A stretch of 64,000 nucleotides of DNA from assembly GCF_008041935.1 (NCBI RefSeq), contig NZ_VKAC01000005.1, forward strand, positions 305,742-369,741, given 5' to 3'. Below the pieces are notes generated by a model. The model saw only the letters and a list, made by a program, of their open reading frames with translations, was not told the DNA's origin and ran no database searches. Positions 25,148 to 34,247 of the stretch are shown in pieces (the first letter of the stretch is position 1; every line of letters begins with the position of its first letter). The stretch comes from Quadrisphaera setariae (GTDB lineage: Bacteria > Actinomycetota > Actinomycetes > Actinomycetales > Quadrisphaeraceae). A program made the translations under genes and the position numbers.

Positions 25148-26677
25148 GTGGTCGCTTTCGTCCTGAGGCGCCTGCTGATCTCGATCGGCGTCTTCTTCGT
25201 CGCCACGTTCCTCATGTACGTGCTCGTCGCCAACGCTGGCGACCCGCTCGAGGACCTGTACGGCATCACCAACCCCGGTGACCGTGCCGCCCGCATCGCG
25301 TCGCGCACCGAGATCATGCAGCTCAACACCCCCGTGGTGCTGCGCTACTTCCACTGGCTGGGCGACCTGCTCGGCTACCTCTGGGGGGCCGGCAGCCTCG
25401 GTGTGAACCGCACCGGCCAGGCCGTCGCACCGCTGCTCGGCCTGGCGCTGAGCAGCACGCTGCGCCTGGTGCTGCTCTCCACCGTCCTGGCCATCGTCAC
25501 GGGCATCGCGGTCGGCATCGTGTCCGCGCTGCGCCAGTACACGAGCTTCGACTACACGATCACGTTCTTCTCCTTCGTCTTCTACTCGCTGCCCATCTTC
25601 TGGGCGGCCGTGCTGCTCAAGCAGTTCGGCGCGATCGCCTTCAACGACTGGCTCGGTGACCCCGCCGTACCGCTCCCCGTGCTGCTGGTGCTGGCCGTGG
25701 TCGGTGGCCTCTTCGGCGCCAGCCTCGTGGGCGGGCGCACCTGGGCCCGGCGCGGCGTCGCCTTCGCGGGCGGCTTCCTCGTCGTCGCCGCGGTCCTGGT
25801 GGTCGTCTCGCAGACGGACTTCCTGGCGCGTCCGAGCCTCGGGCCCGTCGGGGTCTCCGTGCTCGGCCTGGCCGCCGCCGTCGGCATCACCGCGCTGGTC
25901 TCCGGGCTCGCGGCGCGCCGCGTGCTCTACGCCTCGCTGGCCGGAGCCGTCGTGGGGATCGTCATCTACGTGGCCACGGTCGGCGTCCTCGCCGACCCGA
26001 CGTGGCCGCTCCTGCTGGGGCTGTTCGTCGTCACGCTGGTCGTGGCCGGCGGCATCGGAGCCGGCATCGGCGGCATCGACAGGAGCCGGGCCGCTCGCGC
26101 CGCGGTGCTCTCGGCCGCGGTGGTCGCCGCGCTCAGCTTCGCCGACTGGCTCATGTACGCCTGGCCCGACTACGTCGCGAACTCCTTCGGGCGACCCATC
26201 GCGACCATCGGCTCCAACACGCCCAACTTCACGGGCACCCTCTGGCAGACCACGCTCGACACGCTGACGCACCTGGTGCTCCCGAGCGTGACGCTGGTGC
26301 TCATCTCGTTCGCGCAGTACACGCGCTACACGCGGTCGAGCATGCTCGAGACGATGAACCAGGACTACGTGCGCACCGCGCGCGCCAAGGGCCTGACGGA
26401 GCGCACCGTGATCATGCGCCACGCGTTCCGCAACGCGCTCATCCCCGTGACCACGCTGGTGGCGCTGGACTTCGCCGCCGTCGTCGGCGGTGCGGTCATC
26501 ACCGAGCGCATCTTCGGCTGGCAGGGCATGGGTGCGCTGTTCATCAGCGGCGTCTACACGGTCGACCCACCACCGGTGATGGCGTTCTTCATCGTCTCCG
26601 CTGCCGCGGTGCTGCTCCTCAACATCGTGGCCGACCTCGTCTACGCCTACCTCGACCCGAGGATCCGCCTCTCATGA
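25148..26677 (+). CDS. dppB: ABC transporter permease, DppB type with long insertion
   Basis: A 509-residue DppB-family inner-membrane permease. TM1 follows the basic VVAFVLRRLLISIG start. The family C-terminal half is intact: VRTARAKGLTERTVIMRHAF (the EAA loop contacting the ATPases) and VVGGAVITERIFGWQGMG. Usual DppB proteins have 310-340 residues. The excess lies between about residues 173 and 341, where five or six extra hydrophobic segments (for example LPVLLVLAVVGGLFGASLVG) are inserted in what is normally a short loop. GTG 25148 follows AAAGGGG. It overlaps the next gene by 4 bases (ATGA). Confidence 0.9.
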   Translation: MVAFVLRRLLISIGVFFVATFLMYVLVANAGDPLEDLYGITNPGDRAARIASRTEIMQLNTPVVLRYFHWLGDLLGYLWGAGSLGVNRTGQAVAPLLGLALSSTLRLVLLSTVLAIVTGIAVGIVSALRQYTSFDYTITFFSFVFYSLPIFWAAVLLKQFGAIAFNDWLGDPAVPLPVLLVLAVVGGLFGASLVGGRTWARRGVAFAGGFLVVAAVLVVVSQTDFLARPSLGPVGVSVLGLAAAVGITALVSGLAARRVLYASLAGAVVGIVIYVATVGVLADPTWPLLLGLFVVTLVVAGGIGAGIGGIDRSRAARAAVLSAAVVAALSFADWLMYAWPDYVANSFGRPIATIGSNTPNFTGTLWQTTLDTLTHLVLPSVTLVLISFAQYTRYTRSSMLETMNQDYVRTARAKGLTERTVIMRHAFRNALIPVTTLVALDFAAVVGGAVITERIFGWQGMGALFISGVYTVDPPPVMAFFIVSAAAVLLLNIVADLVYAYLDPRIRLS

Positions 26678-27681
26678 CCACCACCGACCCCCGCACGACC
26701 GCCGGCGAGCCCAGCGGACCGGGCTCCACCGGTGACGCCGGCGACGCCTCGGGGCTCTCCGTCGTCGCCCTGTCCCAGGGGCAGCTGGTCCGCCGGCGGT
26801 TCTTCCGCCACCGCGGGGCCCTGGGCGGCATGGCCGTGCTGCTCTTCGTGGTGGTGCTGGCGTTCAGCTCCATCGGCTTCGCCGGCATCCCCGGCTGGTG
26901 GCACTACGGCTTCACGCAGCCCACGCCCATCGAGAACGGCGGGCGTCCCACGCTCGACCTCATCCCGTGGTTCGACGGCGACGGTCTGGCCTGGGGCGAC
27001 CACCCCTTCGGCCAGGACAACATCGGCATCGACTACTTCGCGCTCACCATGCGCGGGGCGCAGCGGTCGCTGATCATCGCCTTCATGGTCGGCATCGTCG
27101 CCACGGTGATCGGCACGCTCGTCGGGGCCCTCGCCGGCTACTACCGCGGCTGGGCCGACAGCCTCCTCATGCGGGTCACCGACGTCTTCATCACCATCCC
27201 GGTGATCGTCATCGGTGCGGTCCTCGGCCGCCGCTACGGGGCCCTCCCGATCGCCCTGTTCGGGGCGATCCTCGGCGTCCTGCTCTGGACGTCCCTGGCG
27301 CGCCTCGTGCGCGGCAGCTTCCTGTCCCTGCGGGAGAAGGAGTTCGTCGAGGCCGCGCGCGCCATGGGCGCCTCCAGCAGCCGCATCATCTTCAAGCACA
27401 TCCTGCCCAACAGCCTCGGCGTCATCATCGTGTCCGCCACGCTGACCATCGCCGTCGCGATCCTCGTGGAGAGCGCCTTGAGCTACCTCGGTCTCGGAGT
27501 GCGGCCGCCGGAGACCTCCCTCGGCCTGCTCATCAGCAACTACGAGTCGGCCTTCACCACCAGGCCCTGGCTGTTCTGGTGGCCCGGCCTGTTCATCGTG
27601 CTCATCGCGCTGAGCGTCAACTTCATCGGCGACGGCCTGCGCGACGCCTTCGACCCGCGCCAGGCGAGGGTGCGCTCGTGA
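26674..27681 (+). CDS. dppC: ABC transporter permease, DppC type
   Basis: A 335-residue DppC-family permease, the usual length. A Thr/Gly-rich cytoplasmic N-terminus precedes TM1 (GALGGMAVLLFVVVLAFSS); the EAA loop is EFVEAARAMGASSSRIIFKH near 227, and LVESALSYLGLGVRPPETSLG near 270 is diagnostic. It pairs with the DppB-type permease to form the membrane channel. ATG 26674 overlaps the upstream stop, and its own stop overlaps the ATPase start. Confidence 0.92.
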   Translation: MTTTDPRTTAGEPSGPGSTGDAGDASGLSVVALSQGQLVRRRFFRHRGALGGMAVLLFVVVLAFSSIGFAGIPGWWHYGFTQPTPIENGGRPTLDLIPWFDGDGLAWGDHPFGQDNIGIDYFALTMRGAQRSLIIAFMVGIVATVIGTLVGALAGYYRGWADSLLMRVTDVFITIPVIVIGAVLGRRYGALPIALFGAILGVLLWTSLARLVRGSFLSLREKEFVEAARAMGASSSRIIFKHILPNSLGVIIVSATLTIAVAILVESALSYLGLGVRPPETSLGLLISNYESAFTTRPWLFWWPGLFIVLIALSVNFIGDGLRDAFDPRQARVRS

Positions 27682-28799
27682 GCGCCGCCCAGCAGGCCGC
27701 GGGACGGGCCGAGCAGCCGGTGCTGCAGGTCGAGGACCTCACCGTGGCCTTCCCCACCGAGGACGGCGTCGTCCGCGCCGTGCGCGGCATGACGTACTCC
27801 GTGGCGCCCCGCGAGGTGCTCGGGATCGTCGGGGAGTCCGGCTCCGGCAAGTCCGTCTCGTCCATGGCGGTCATGGGCCTGCTGCCGCGCAGCGCCCAGA
27901 TCACCGGCCGGATCCTGTTCCGCGGCGAGGACGTGCTCACGATGAGCGCGCGCCAGCAGCGGGGGCTGCGCGGCCGCCGCGTCAGCATGATCTTCCAGGA
28001 CCCGATGACGGCGATGAATCCCGTCTACACGGTCGGCGACCAGCTGGCCGAGGCGGTGCGCTCCCACAGCGCCGTGCCGCAGAAGGTCGCGCTCAAGAGG
28101 GCCAAGGAGATGCTCGACCTCGTCGGCATCCCGCAGGCCGAGGCGCGGCTGCGGGCCTACCCGCACGAGTTCTCCGGCGGCATGAGGCAGCGCGCGATGA
28201 TCGCCATGGCGATCATCAACGACCCGGACGTCATCATCGCCGACGAGCCGACCACCGCCCTGGACGTGACGGTGCAGGCGCAGGTGCTGGACACCCTCAT
28301 GTCCGTCAAGGACGCGGTCGGTGCCGCGATCGTCTTCATCACCCACGACCTCGGGGTCATCGCGCAGGTCGCCGACCGCGTGCTCGTCATGTACGCGGGC
28401 AAGCCGGTGGAGATCGGCACGACGCGCGAGGTGTTCAGCAAGCCCCTCATGCCCTACACCGTGGGGCTGCTGGGCTCGACGCCGTCGGCGGAGGGCAGCC
28501 GGGCCGGTGAGCGGCTCCGCCCGATCAAGGGTTCCCCGCCCTCGCTCATCTCCCTGCCGCGGGGCTGCCCCTTCGGTCCCCGCTGCCCGCTGGTCCGCGA
28601 GGACTGCCGGGCCAGCGAGCCCGAGCTGCGCCACCGCGGAGCGCCCGCGTCGGCGGCTGGAGCAGCGGGCGCACCCACCGGTCGGGTGCTGCCCGTGGTC
28701 AGCCCCGACCACTTCGCGGCGTGCCACCACAGCGACGAGCTGCTGGCCGCCGAAGACCCCACCCTCTTCTTCCGCGCTGAGAGCGAGGTCTCCTCGTGA
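27678..28799 (+). CDS. dppD: ABC transporter ATP-binding protein, DppD type
   Basis: A 373-residue ATPase of the oligopeptide/dipeptide family. Walker A is GESGSGKS near residue 53, signature motif [12 protein letters not shown] near 161, Walker [13 protein letters not shown] near 182, and H-loop [10 protein letters not shown] near 217. The C-terminal oligopeptide domain has the cysteine cluster CPFGPRCP...DC, plus a later CHH, typical of members that bind an iron-sulfur cluster. GTG 27678 overlaps the dppC stop; the frame before it is a shadow of that gene. Confidence 0.93.
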   Translation: MSAAQQAAGRAEQPVLQVEDLTVAFPTEDGVVRAVRGMTYSVAPREVLGIVGESGSGKSVSSMAVMGLLPRSAQITGRILFRGEDVLTMSARQQRGLRGRRVSMIFQDPMTAMNPVYTVGDQLAEAVRSHSAVPQKVALKRAKEMLDLVGIPQAEARLRAYPHEFSGGMRQRAMIAMAIINDPDVIIADEPTTALDVTVQAQVLDTLMSVKDAVGAAIVFITHDLGVIAQVADRVLVMYAGKPVEIGTTREVFSKPLMPYTVGLLGSTPSAEGSRAGERLRPIKGSPPSLISLPRGCPFGPRCPLVREDCRASEPELRHRGAPASAAGAAGAPTGRVLPVVSPDHFAACHHSDELLAAEDPTLFFRAESEVSS

Positions 28800-29935
28800 G
28801 CACGCACCAGACACCGGGCACGGGGCAGCACACCCCGCAGTCCCCGGTGCGCCCGTCGGACGCCGAGCGCGACACGCACCTGCTCGACGTGCGCGACCTG
28901 GTCATGAACTTCCCCGTCCGCGGGGGCGGCGTGATCCAGCGCGTGGTCAACCACGTGCAGGCCGTCTCCGGCGTGAGCTTCAGCCTCGACGCCGGCGAGA
29001 CCCTCGGCGTGGTGGGGGAGTCGGGCTGCGGCAAGTCGACGACGGGCCGCGCGCTGCTGCAGCTGCACAAGCCGACGTCCGGCTCGGTGCGGTTCGACGG
29101 CAAGGAGCTCATCGGCCTGTCCGAGAAGGACCTGCGGCCGGTCCGCCGCGACCTGCAGATCGTCTTCCAGGACCCGTACGCCTCGCTCAACCCGCGGATG
29201 CCGGTCAACGACATCATCGGCGAGCCGCTGGTCATCCACGGGACCGTGCCCGACAAGGCCGCCCGCAAGGAGCGCGTGCGCGAGCTGCTGCAGCTGGTGG
29301 GGCTCTCGCCCGAGCACGGCAACCGCTACCCGCACGAGTTCTCCGGCGGCCAGCGCCAGCGCATCGGCATCGCCCGCGCGCTGGCCCTCGGTCCCAAGCT
29401 CCTCGTCCTCGACGAGCCGGTCTCCGCCCTGGACGTGTCCGTCCAGGCGGGCATCGTCAACCTCCTCGAGGACCTGCAGGCCGAGCTGGGCATCGCCTAC
29501 ATGTTCATCGCCCACGACCTCTCGGTGGTGCGCCACATCTCCGACCGCGTCGCGGTGATGTACCTGGGCAAGGTCGTGGAGATCGGACCCAAGGACGACA
29601 TCTACGACCGTCCCATGCACCCCTACACGCAGGCGCTGCTGTCCGCCGCCCCCTCGGCGGACCCCGAGGTCGCGCGGACCGCGGCGACGGAGCGCATCGT
29701 GCTGGAGGGCGACGTCCCGTCCCCGCTGAACCCGCCCTCGGGCTGCCGCTTCCGCACCCGCTGCTGGAAGGCGCAGGAGGTCTGCGCGACCACCGAGCCC
29801 CCGCTGGTGGAGAAGGACGGCGGCGGGCCCGGCCACCAGATCGCCTGCCACTTCGCCTCCACCGACGTCGGCCACCCCGGTGGCCGCACGTCGCTGCCCG
29901 TGAGCAGCGTCCGGGCCGGCGGCGAGGCCGCCTGA
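28796..29935 (+). CDS. dppF: ABC transporter ATP-binding protein, DppF type
   Basis: A 379-residue second ATPase of the peptide importer. Walker A is GESGCGKST near residue 77, the signature [15 protein letters not shown] is near 181, Walker [15 protein letters not shown] near 201, and the H-loop [11 protein letters not shown] near 235. The C-terminal oligopeptide domain contains [16 protein letters not shown] near 315-330. The start GTG overlaps the dppD stop by 4 bases. With the binding protein and two permeases it completes a five-component importer encoded in one operon. Confidence 0.93.
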   Translation: MSTHQTPGTGQHTPQSPVRPSDAERDTHLLDVRDLVMNFPVRGGGVIQRVVNHVQAVSGVSFSLDAGETLGVVGESGCGKSTTGRALLQLHKPTSGSVRFDGKELIGLSEKDLRPVRRDLQIVFQDPYASLNPRMPVNDIIGEPLVIHGTVPDKAARKERVRELLQLVGLSPEHGNRYPHEFSGGQRQRIGIARALALGPKLLVLDEPVSALDVSVQAGIVNLLEDLQAELGIAYMFIAHDLSVVRHISDRVAVMYLGKVVEIGPKDDIYDRPMHPYTQALLSAAPSADPEVARTAATERIVLEGDVPSPLNPPSGCRFRTRCWKAQEVCATTEPPLVEKDGGGPGHQIACHFASTDVGHPGGRTSLPVSSVRAGGEAA

Positions 29936-29976
29936 CGTCCGGCGAGCAGCCCACCACCGGCGGCCGAGGGCTGCTG

Positions 29977-30408
29977 GTGGTGGGCGCTGCGCTGGTCGAC
30001 GACCTCGCGGCGCCCCGCCGCCTGCTCGCCGCCCGGCGCAGAAGGCCGTCGGCGCTGGCCGGCGGGTGGGAGCTGCCCGGCGGCAAGGTGGAGCCGGGGG
30101 AGGTACCGGCCGACGCGCTGCGGCGCGAGCTCCGCGAGGAGCTGGGCGTGCAGGTGGAGCTCGGGGCGGAGCTCGTGCCGCACGCCGGTGAGGGCACCGG
30201 CGGGCTCTACGCCGACGCCGGCGTGTGGCCGCTGCCGGGCGTGGGCGTGATGCGCGTGTGGTGGGCCCGGGTGCTCGAGGGTGAGCCGCGCCCCCTGGAG
30301 GACCACGACGCCCTGCGCTGGCTCGAGCTCGACGACTGGCTGGGCGGGGTGGCGTGGCTGCCCGCCGACATGCCCGTCATCACCGCCCTGCGCGCCGCGC
30401 TGCGCTGA
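29977..30408 (+). CDS. Nudix (MutT-like) hydrolase
   Basis: A 143-residue Nudix hydrolase. The Nudix box is [20 protein letters not shown] with EELG following, preceded by GWELP, which is typical of MutT/8-oxo-dGTP-type pyrophosphatases. [27 protein letters not shown] near 100-125 also fits. Start choice is uncertain. GTG 29977 has GGCCGAGGG upstream; the homologous frame reaches back to CTG 29932, which would overlap the dppF stop, but no ATG, GTG or TTG lies in that stretch. It is the last gene of the dpp operon and probably unrelated to transport. Confidence 0.88.
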   Translation: MVGAALVDDLAAPRRLLAARRRRPSALAGGWELPGGKVEPGEVPADALRRELREELGVQVELGAELVPHAGEGTGGLYADAGVWPLPGVGVMRVWWARVLEGEPRPLEDHDALRWLELDDWLGGVAWLPADMPVITALRAALR

Positions 30409-30454
30409 CGCGCCCGCCCGCTGTCGTCGTCGTCCTCCTCGTCCCCGTCATTCC

Positions 30455-30517
30455 CGCACTTTCCGCGGCAAGTGCGCTTCTCGGGCGCCCCATGGCGCAC
30501 GTTCCGCGGCAAGTGCG
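30455..30517. repeat. Two copies of a 22-base near-palindrome
   Basis: Positions 30455-30476 and 30496-30517 each hold CGCAC, variable bases, the core TTCCGCGGCAA and GTGCG. They share the direct string TTCCGCGGCAAGTGCG, and each can fold into a nearly perfect hairpin centred on CCGCGG. They lie 41 bases apart between the Nudix and rhamnosidase genes, and may be a REP-like element or a bidirectional binding site. Confidence 0.7.
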
Positions 30518-30573
30518 GGAGAGGAGGGGGACAGGGGCGGGCAGACGGGTGTGCGGGGAGGTCCGCTAGCGGG

Positions 30574-30622
30574 TTGACACGAGTGGGGCGCGGACCCGTA
30601 GGGTCAAGAATGAAACGTTCCA
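30574..30622 (+). promoter_or_regulatory. Rhamnosidase promoter with LacI-type operator
   Basis: TTGACA at 30574-30579, a 19-base spacer, TAGGGT at 30599-30604, then TGAAACGTTCCA at 30611-30622 at the expected transcription start. The operator differs by two bases from TGAAACGATTCA found at the rhaI and rhamnose-importer promoters. Confidence 0.7.
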
Positions 30623-30645
30623 AAACGAGATGGTGAGGCGCGTCG

Positions 30646-33600
30646 ATGACGACGGACCAGGCAGCGACCACCCCCGCCCCCACGTCGGCCGGGGCGGCCC
30701 CGAGCGTGGCGGTGCTGCGGGTGGAGCACCACCGCGCGGGTGAGGCGGTCGGCATCGGTGGCGGCGCGCCGCGGCTGTCCTGGCAGGTCGCCCCCGGCCC
30801 CCGCGACTGGGTGCAGGCCCGCTACGAGCTGCGCCTCGTCGACGACGACGGCCGGGTGGTCGCCGCTGCGGCCCCCGTGGACTCCGCCGACCAGGTGCTC
30901 GTCCCCTGGCCCTTCGCCCCGCTCACGAGCGGCCAGCGGGTCAGCGCCCAGGTGCGCGCCACCGGCGCGGACGGAGCCACCTCGCCGTGGTCGGCGCCCG
31001 AGCCCGTCGAGGCGGGGCTGCTGCGGCGCGAGGACTGGAGCGCCGCCCTCGTCACCGCCGACCCGCCCGGCGAGCCCGGCGCCCCGGTCGCCTCGCCGGC
31101 TCCGCGCCTGCGCCGCATCTTCACCGTCCGTCCCGGTCTGGTCCGCGCGCGCCTCCACCTGACCGCGCACGGCCTCGTGGAGGCGCACCTCAACGGCCGC
31201 CGCGTGGGGGACGAGCTGCTCGCACCGGGCTGGACCGCGTACCGCTCCCGCCTGCGGTACCGCACCCACGACGTCACCGACCTGCTGGTCGAGGGCGACA
31301 ACGCGGTGGGTGCGCTGCTCGGCAGCGGCTGGTGGCGGGGGCGCCTGGCCTGGGGCGGGCGCCGCGCGCTGTACGGCACCCAGCGGGCGCTGCTCGCCCA
31401 GCTCGAGCTGACCTACGCCGACGGGAGCACCGACCGCGTCGTCACCGACGCGAGCTGGCGGACGAGCCCGAGCGAGGTGCTGGAGGACGACCTCTACGAC
31501 GGCGAGCACGTGGACCTGCGGCTCCGCGACGACGCCTGGCTGCAGCCCGGCTTCGACGACGGCGACTGGCAGCCCGTCATCGAGCTGCCCCTGCCGGAGG
31601 CCGAGCTGGCGGCTGCGGACTCCGCCCCGGTGCGGGCGGTCCGCGCGGTCCGGCCGCAGGCCCTCGAGGTGCTCGACGGCCCCGGGGCCGGCGCGGACCC
31701 CGGCCAGACGACGGTCCGCGTCGACCTCGGGGAGAACGTCGTCGGGCACCTGCGCCTGCGGCTGCGACCGGAGCTGGCCGTGCAGGAGGGCGACCGCGTC
31801 GTCGTCCGCCAGGCGGAGGTCCTCGAGCACGGCGCGCTCGGCGTGCGGCCGCTGCGCACGGCGAGGGCCACCGACACCTACGACCTCGCGGCGGGCGCGT
31901 CGGCGGGCGCGCAGGTGCTCGAGCCGCGCTTCACCTTCCACGGCTTCCGCTACGCCGAGGTGTCCGGTCCGGCCTGGTTGACGCACCTGACCAGCGACGA
32001 CGTCGAGGGCGTCGTCATCACCTCGGACCTCGAGCCTGCGGGGGGCTTCTCCTCCTCCGAGCCGCTGCTCGACCAGCTGCACGCCAACGTGCTGCGCGGC
32101 TGGCAGGGCAACGCCGTGGACGTCCCCACCGACTGCCCGCAGCGCGACGAGCGCCTCGGCTGGACCGGCGACGCCCAGGTCTTCAGCCCCACCGCGTCCT
32201 TCCTCACGCGATCGGGCGGCTTCTGGACCAGCTGGCTGAAGGACGTCGCCGCCGACCAGGTGGACGGCGCGGTGCCGTTCGTCGTCCCCGACGTCCTGTC
32301 GGGTCCGGGCGTGTTCGGCGCTGACGGCGCGCCGGTCCCGGCGGCGGCGTGGGGCGACGCGGGCGTCGTCGTCCCGTGGGTGGTCTTCGAGCGCACCGGC
32401 GACACCGCCGTGCTGGCGCGCCAGTGGCCGAGCATGGTCGCCTGGGTGGAGCGCCTGCTGCGCGAGGCGGGGGAGGACCTGCTGTGGGCGGGCGGGTTCC
32501 AGTTCGGCGACTGGCTCGACCCGACCGCGCCCCCGGACGACGCCGCCGCAGCTCAGGCGGACCCGGACGTCATCGCCACCGCCCACCTGGCCCGCGGTGC
32601 CGAGCTGCTGGCCCGGACCGCACGGGTGCTGGGGCGTGACGAGGACGCCGCGCACTGGGACGACGTCGCGCAGCGGGTGCGGCGGGCCTTCACGGCCGAG
32701 TACGTGACGGGCTCCGGGCGCGTGCTCTCGGACTGCCCGACCGTCTACGCCGTGGCGATCTGCTGGGACCTGCTCCCCGACGGCGCCCGCCAGCACGCCG
32801 GCGACCGCCTGGCCGACCTCGTGCGCACGTCGGGCTTCCGGATCAGCACCGGCTTCGTGGGGACGCCCCTGGTGACGGACGCCCTCACGCTGACCGGGCA
32901 CGTCGACGTGGCGCACCGCCTGCTGCTGCAGCGGCGCGTGCCCAGCTGGCTGTACCCGGTGACCATGGGCGCCACGACGGTGTGGGAGCGGTGGGACTCG
33001 ATGCTCCCCGACGGCACCATCAACCCCGGCGAGATGACGTCGTTCAACCACTACGCGCTCGGCGCCGTGGCCGACTGGATGCACCGCACCCTGGCCGGGC
33101 TCGCGCCGGCCTCCGACCCCGCCGGTGACCCGAGCACCGCGGGCTACCGCGAGATCGTCGTGGCGCCGCGGCCCGGTGGTGGGCTGACCAGCGCGTCCGC
33201 GTGGCACGACACCCCGTACGGCCGGGCCTCGGCTGGCTGGCGCGCGGAGGGCGGCGCCTGGCGCCTCGACGTCGTGGTGCCGCCGGGCGCGCGGGCGGTC
33301 GTCCACCTGCCCGACGGCAGCGAGCCGGTGCGCGTCGGCAGCGGCGAGCACGCCTTCTCCCTGCCGCTGGCCGCAGCCCTCGGCCGGCCGTCCCGGCCCG
33401 TGGGCCTCGGCTCCTCCGTCCGCGAGCTCCTCGACGACGCCCGCGCGTGGGACGCCGTGTCCGCGGCGCTCGTCGCAGCCGGGGTGGGGCAGGACGACGC
33501 CGAGGCCGCCCGGCGGATCGCGCCGCTGCTCGAGCGCGACGTGCGGACCATGGCGCTCTCGGCGTCCGCGCCCGGCAGCGTGCCGTCCGGCTCGCCGCTG

Positions 33601-33657
33601 CTCGACGCCGTCGAGCAGGCGCTGGACGGAGTGGCGTCGACGTCGTCGTCGAGCTGA
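30646..33657 (+). CDS. rhaA: Alpha-L-rhamnosidase, GH78
   Basis: A 1003-residue GH78 alpha-L-rhamnosidase. Beta-sandwich domains cover about 20-460 (PRLSWQV, GLVEAHLNGRRVGDELLAPGW, FTFHGFRYAEV). The catalytic (alpha/alpha)6 barrel has the signature VPTDCPQRDERLGWTGDAQV near 490-510 and GATTVWERWDSM near 776. A C-terminal stretch after about residue 910 (helical, ending DAVEQAL...SSSS) is not usual for the family. There is no signal peptide, so it acts inside the cell on imported rhamnosides, releasing rhamnose. ATG 30646 follows GGTGAGG. An operator matching the rhamnose regulon precedes it. Confidence 0.93.
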   Translation: MTTDQAATTPAPTSAGAAPSVAVLRVEHHRAGEAVGIGGGAPRLSWQVAPGPRDWVQARYELRLVDDDGRVVAAAAPVDSADQVLVPWPFAPLTSGQRVSAQVRATGADGATSPWSAPEPVEAGLLRREDWSAALVTADPPGEPGAPVASPAPRLRRIFTVRPGLVRARLHLTAHGLVEAHLNGRRVGDELLAPGWTAYRSRLRYRTHDVTDLLVEGDNAVGALLGSGWWRGRLAWGGRRALYGTQRALLAQLELTYADGSTDRVVTDASWRTSPSEVLEDDLYDGEHVDLRLRDDAWLQPGFDDGDWQPVIELPLPEAELAAADSAPVRAVRAVRPQALEVLDGPGAGADPGQTTVRVDLGENVVGHLRLRLRPELAVQEGDRVVVRQAEVLEHGALGVRPLRTARATDTYDLAAGASAGAQVLEPRFTFHGFRYAEVSGPAWLTHLTSDDVEGVVITSDLEPAGGFSSSEPLLDQLHANVLRGWQGNAVDVPTDCPQRDERLGWTGDAQVFSPTASFLTRSGGFWTSWLKDVAADQVDGAVPFVVPDVLSGPGVFGADGAPVPAAAWGDAGVVVPWVVFERTGDTAVLARQWPSMVAWVERLLREAGEDLLWAGGFQFGDWLDPTAPPDDAAAAQADPDVIATAHLARGAELLARTARVLGRDEDAAHWDDVAQRVRRAFTAEYVTGSGRVLSDCPTVYAVAICWDLLPDGARQHAGDRLADLVRTSGFRISTGFVGTPLVTDALTLTGHVDVAHRLLLQRRVPSWLYPVTMGATTVWERWDSMLPDGTINPGEMTSFNHYALGAVADWMHRTLAGLAPASDPAGDPSTAGYREIVVAPRPGGGLTSASAWHDTPYGRASAGWRAEGGAWRLDVVVPPGARAVVHLPDGSEPVRVGSGEHAFSLPLAAALGRPSRPVGLGSSVRELLDDARAWDAVSAALVAAGVGQDDAEAARRIAPLLERDVRTMALSASAPGSVPSGSPLLDAVEQALDGVASTSSSS

Positions 33658-33684
33658 GGGCCGCGCGGCCGGCGACCCGAGGGC

Positions 33685-34173
33685 TCAGCCGGCCGTCTCG
33701 GACGCCTCTCCCGCTGCCCGCTCGGCGGCGGGGGAGGCGTCGAGGCGTCCCACGGCGAGGTCTTCCAGGCGGGCGAGCAGCTCCTTGTTGCGCAGCCCGA
33801 TGACGAGGGCCCGCAGCGGCCGGGGGACCCAGCTGCCGGGACCGGAGACGGCGTCCTCCTCGATCGTGACGATCGTCCCGTCACCGCGGCCGAGCAGGGA
33901 GATCACCACGCGCGCCTCACCCAGCGGCCATCCCTTCGCGGTCAGCTCGAGGCGCTTCCCCGGGTCCACGCCGTCGAGGGTCGACGTGCCGCGCTGCATG
34001 AGCGGCCAGGCCCCGAAGGAGTGGTGCAGCACCGCCCCGACGACCGGCCAGTCGCCCTCGACGGCGCGCAGGTGAGCCGTGCCGACCACGAACACCGGGT
34101 AGTTCCACGGGTCGCTCAGCACCTCCCACACCAGCTCCGAGCGGACCGGGACCCAGTGGTGCCGTGTGCTCAC
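33685..34173 (-). CDS. SRPBCC family protein
   Basis: A 162-residue protein of the SRPBCC (START-like/polyketide cyclase) fold. Visible features are VRSELVWEVLSDPWNYPVFV near residue 11, the typical TLDGVDPGKRLELTAKGWP strand pattern, GTIVTIEEDAVSG near 98, and a C-terminal helix RNKELLARLEDL. The fold binds a hydrophobic ligand; the function here is unknown. It lies 74 bases after rhaB on the same strand and may be a passenger of the rhamnose operon. Confidence 0.82.
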   Translation of the reverse strand: MSTRHHWVPVRSELVWEVLSDPWNYPVFVVGTAHLRAVEGDWPVVGAVLHHSFGAWPLMQRGTSTLDGVDPGKRLELTAKGWPLGEARVVISLLGRGDGTIVTIEEDAVSGPGSWVPRPLRALVIGLRNKELLARLEDLAVGRLDASPAAERAAGEASETAG

Positions 34174-34247
34174 GCCCCCACCCTGGCCCGTCGGGCGTCG
34201 ACCGCCAGCCGAGGTGCCGGCCGGGAGCGCCGGTCGGCCTCCTGCCG

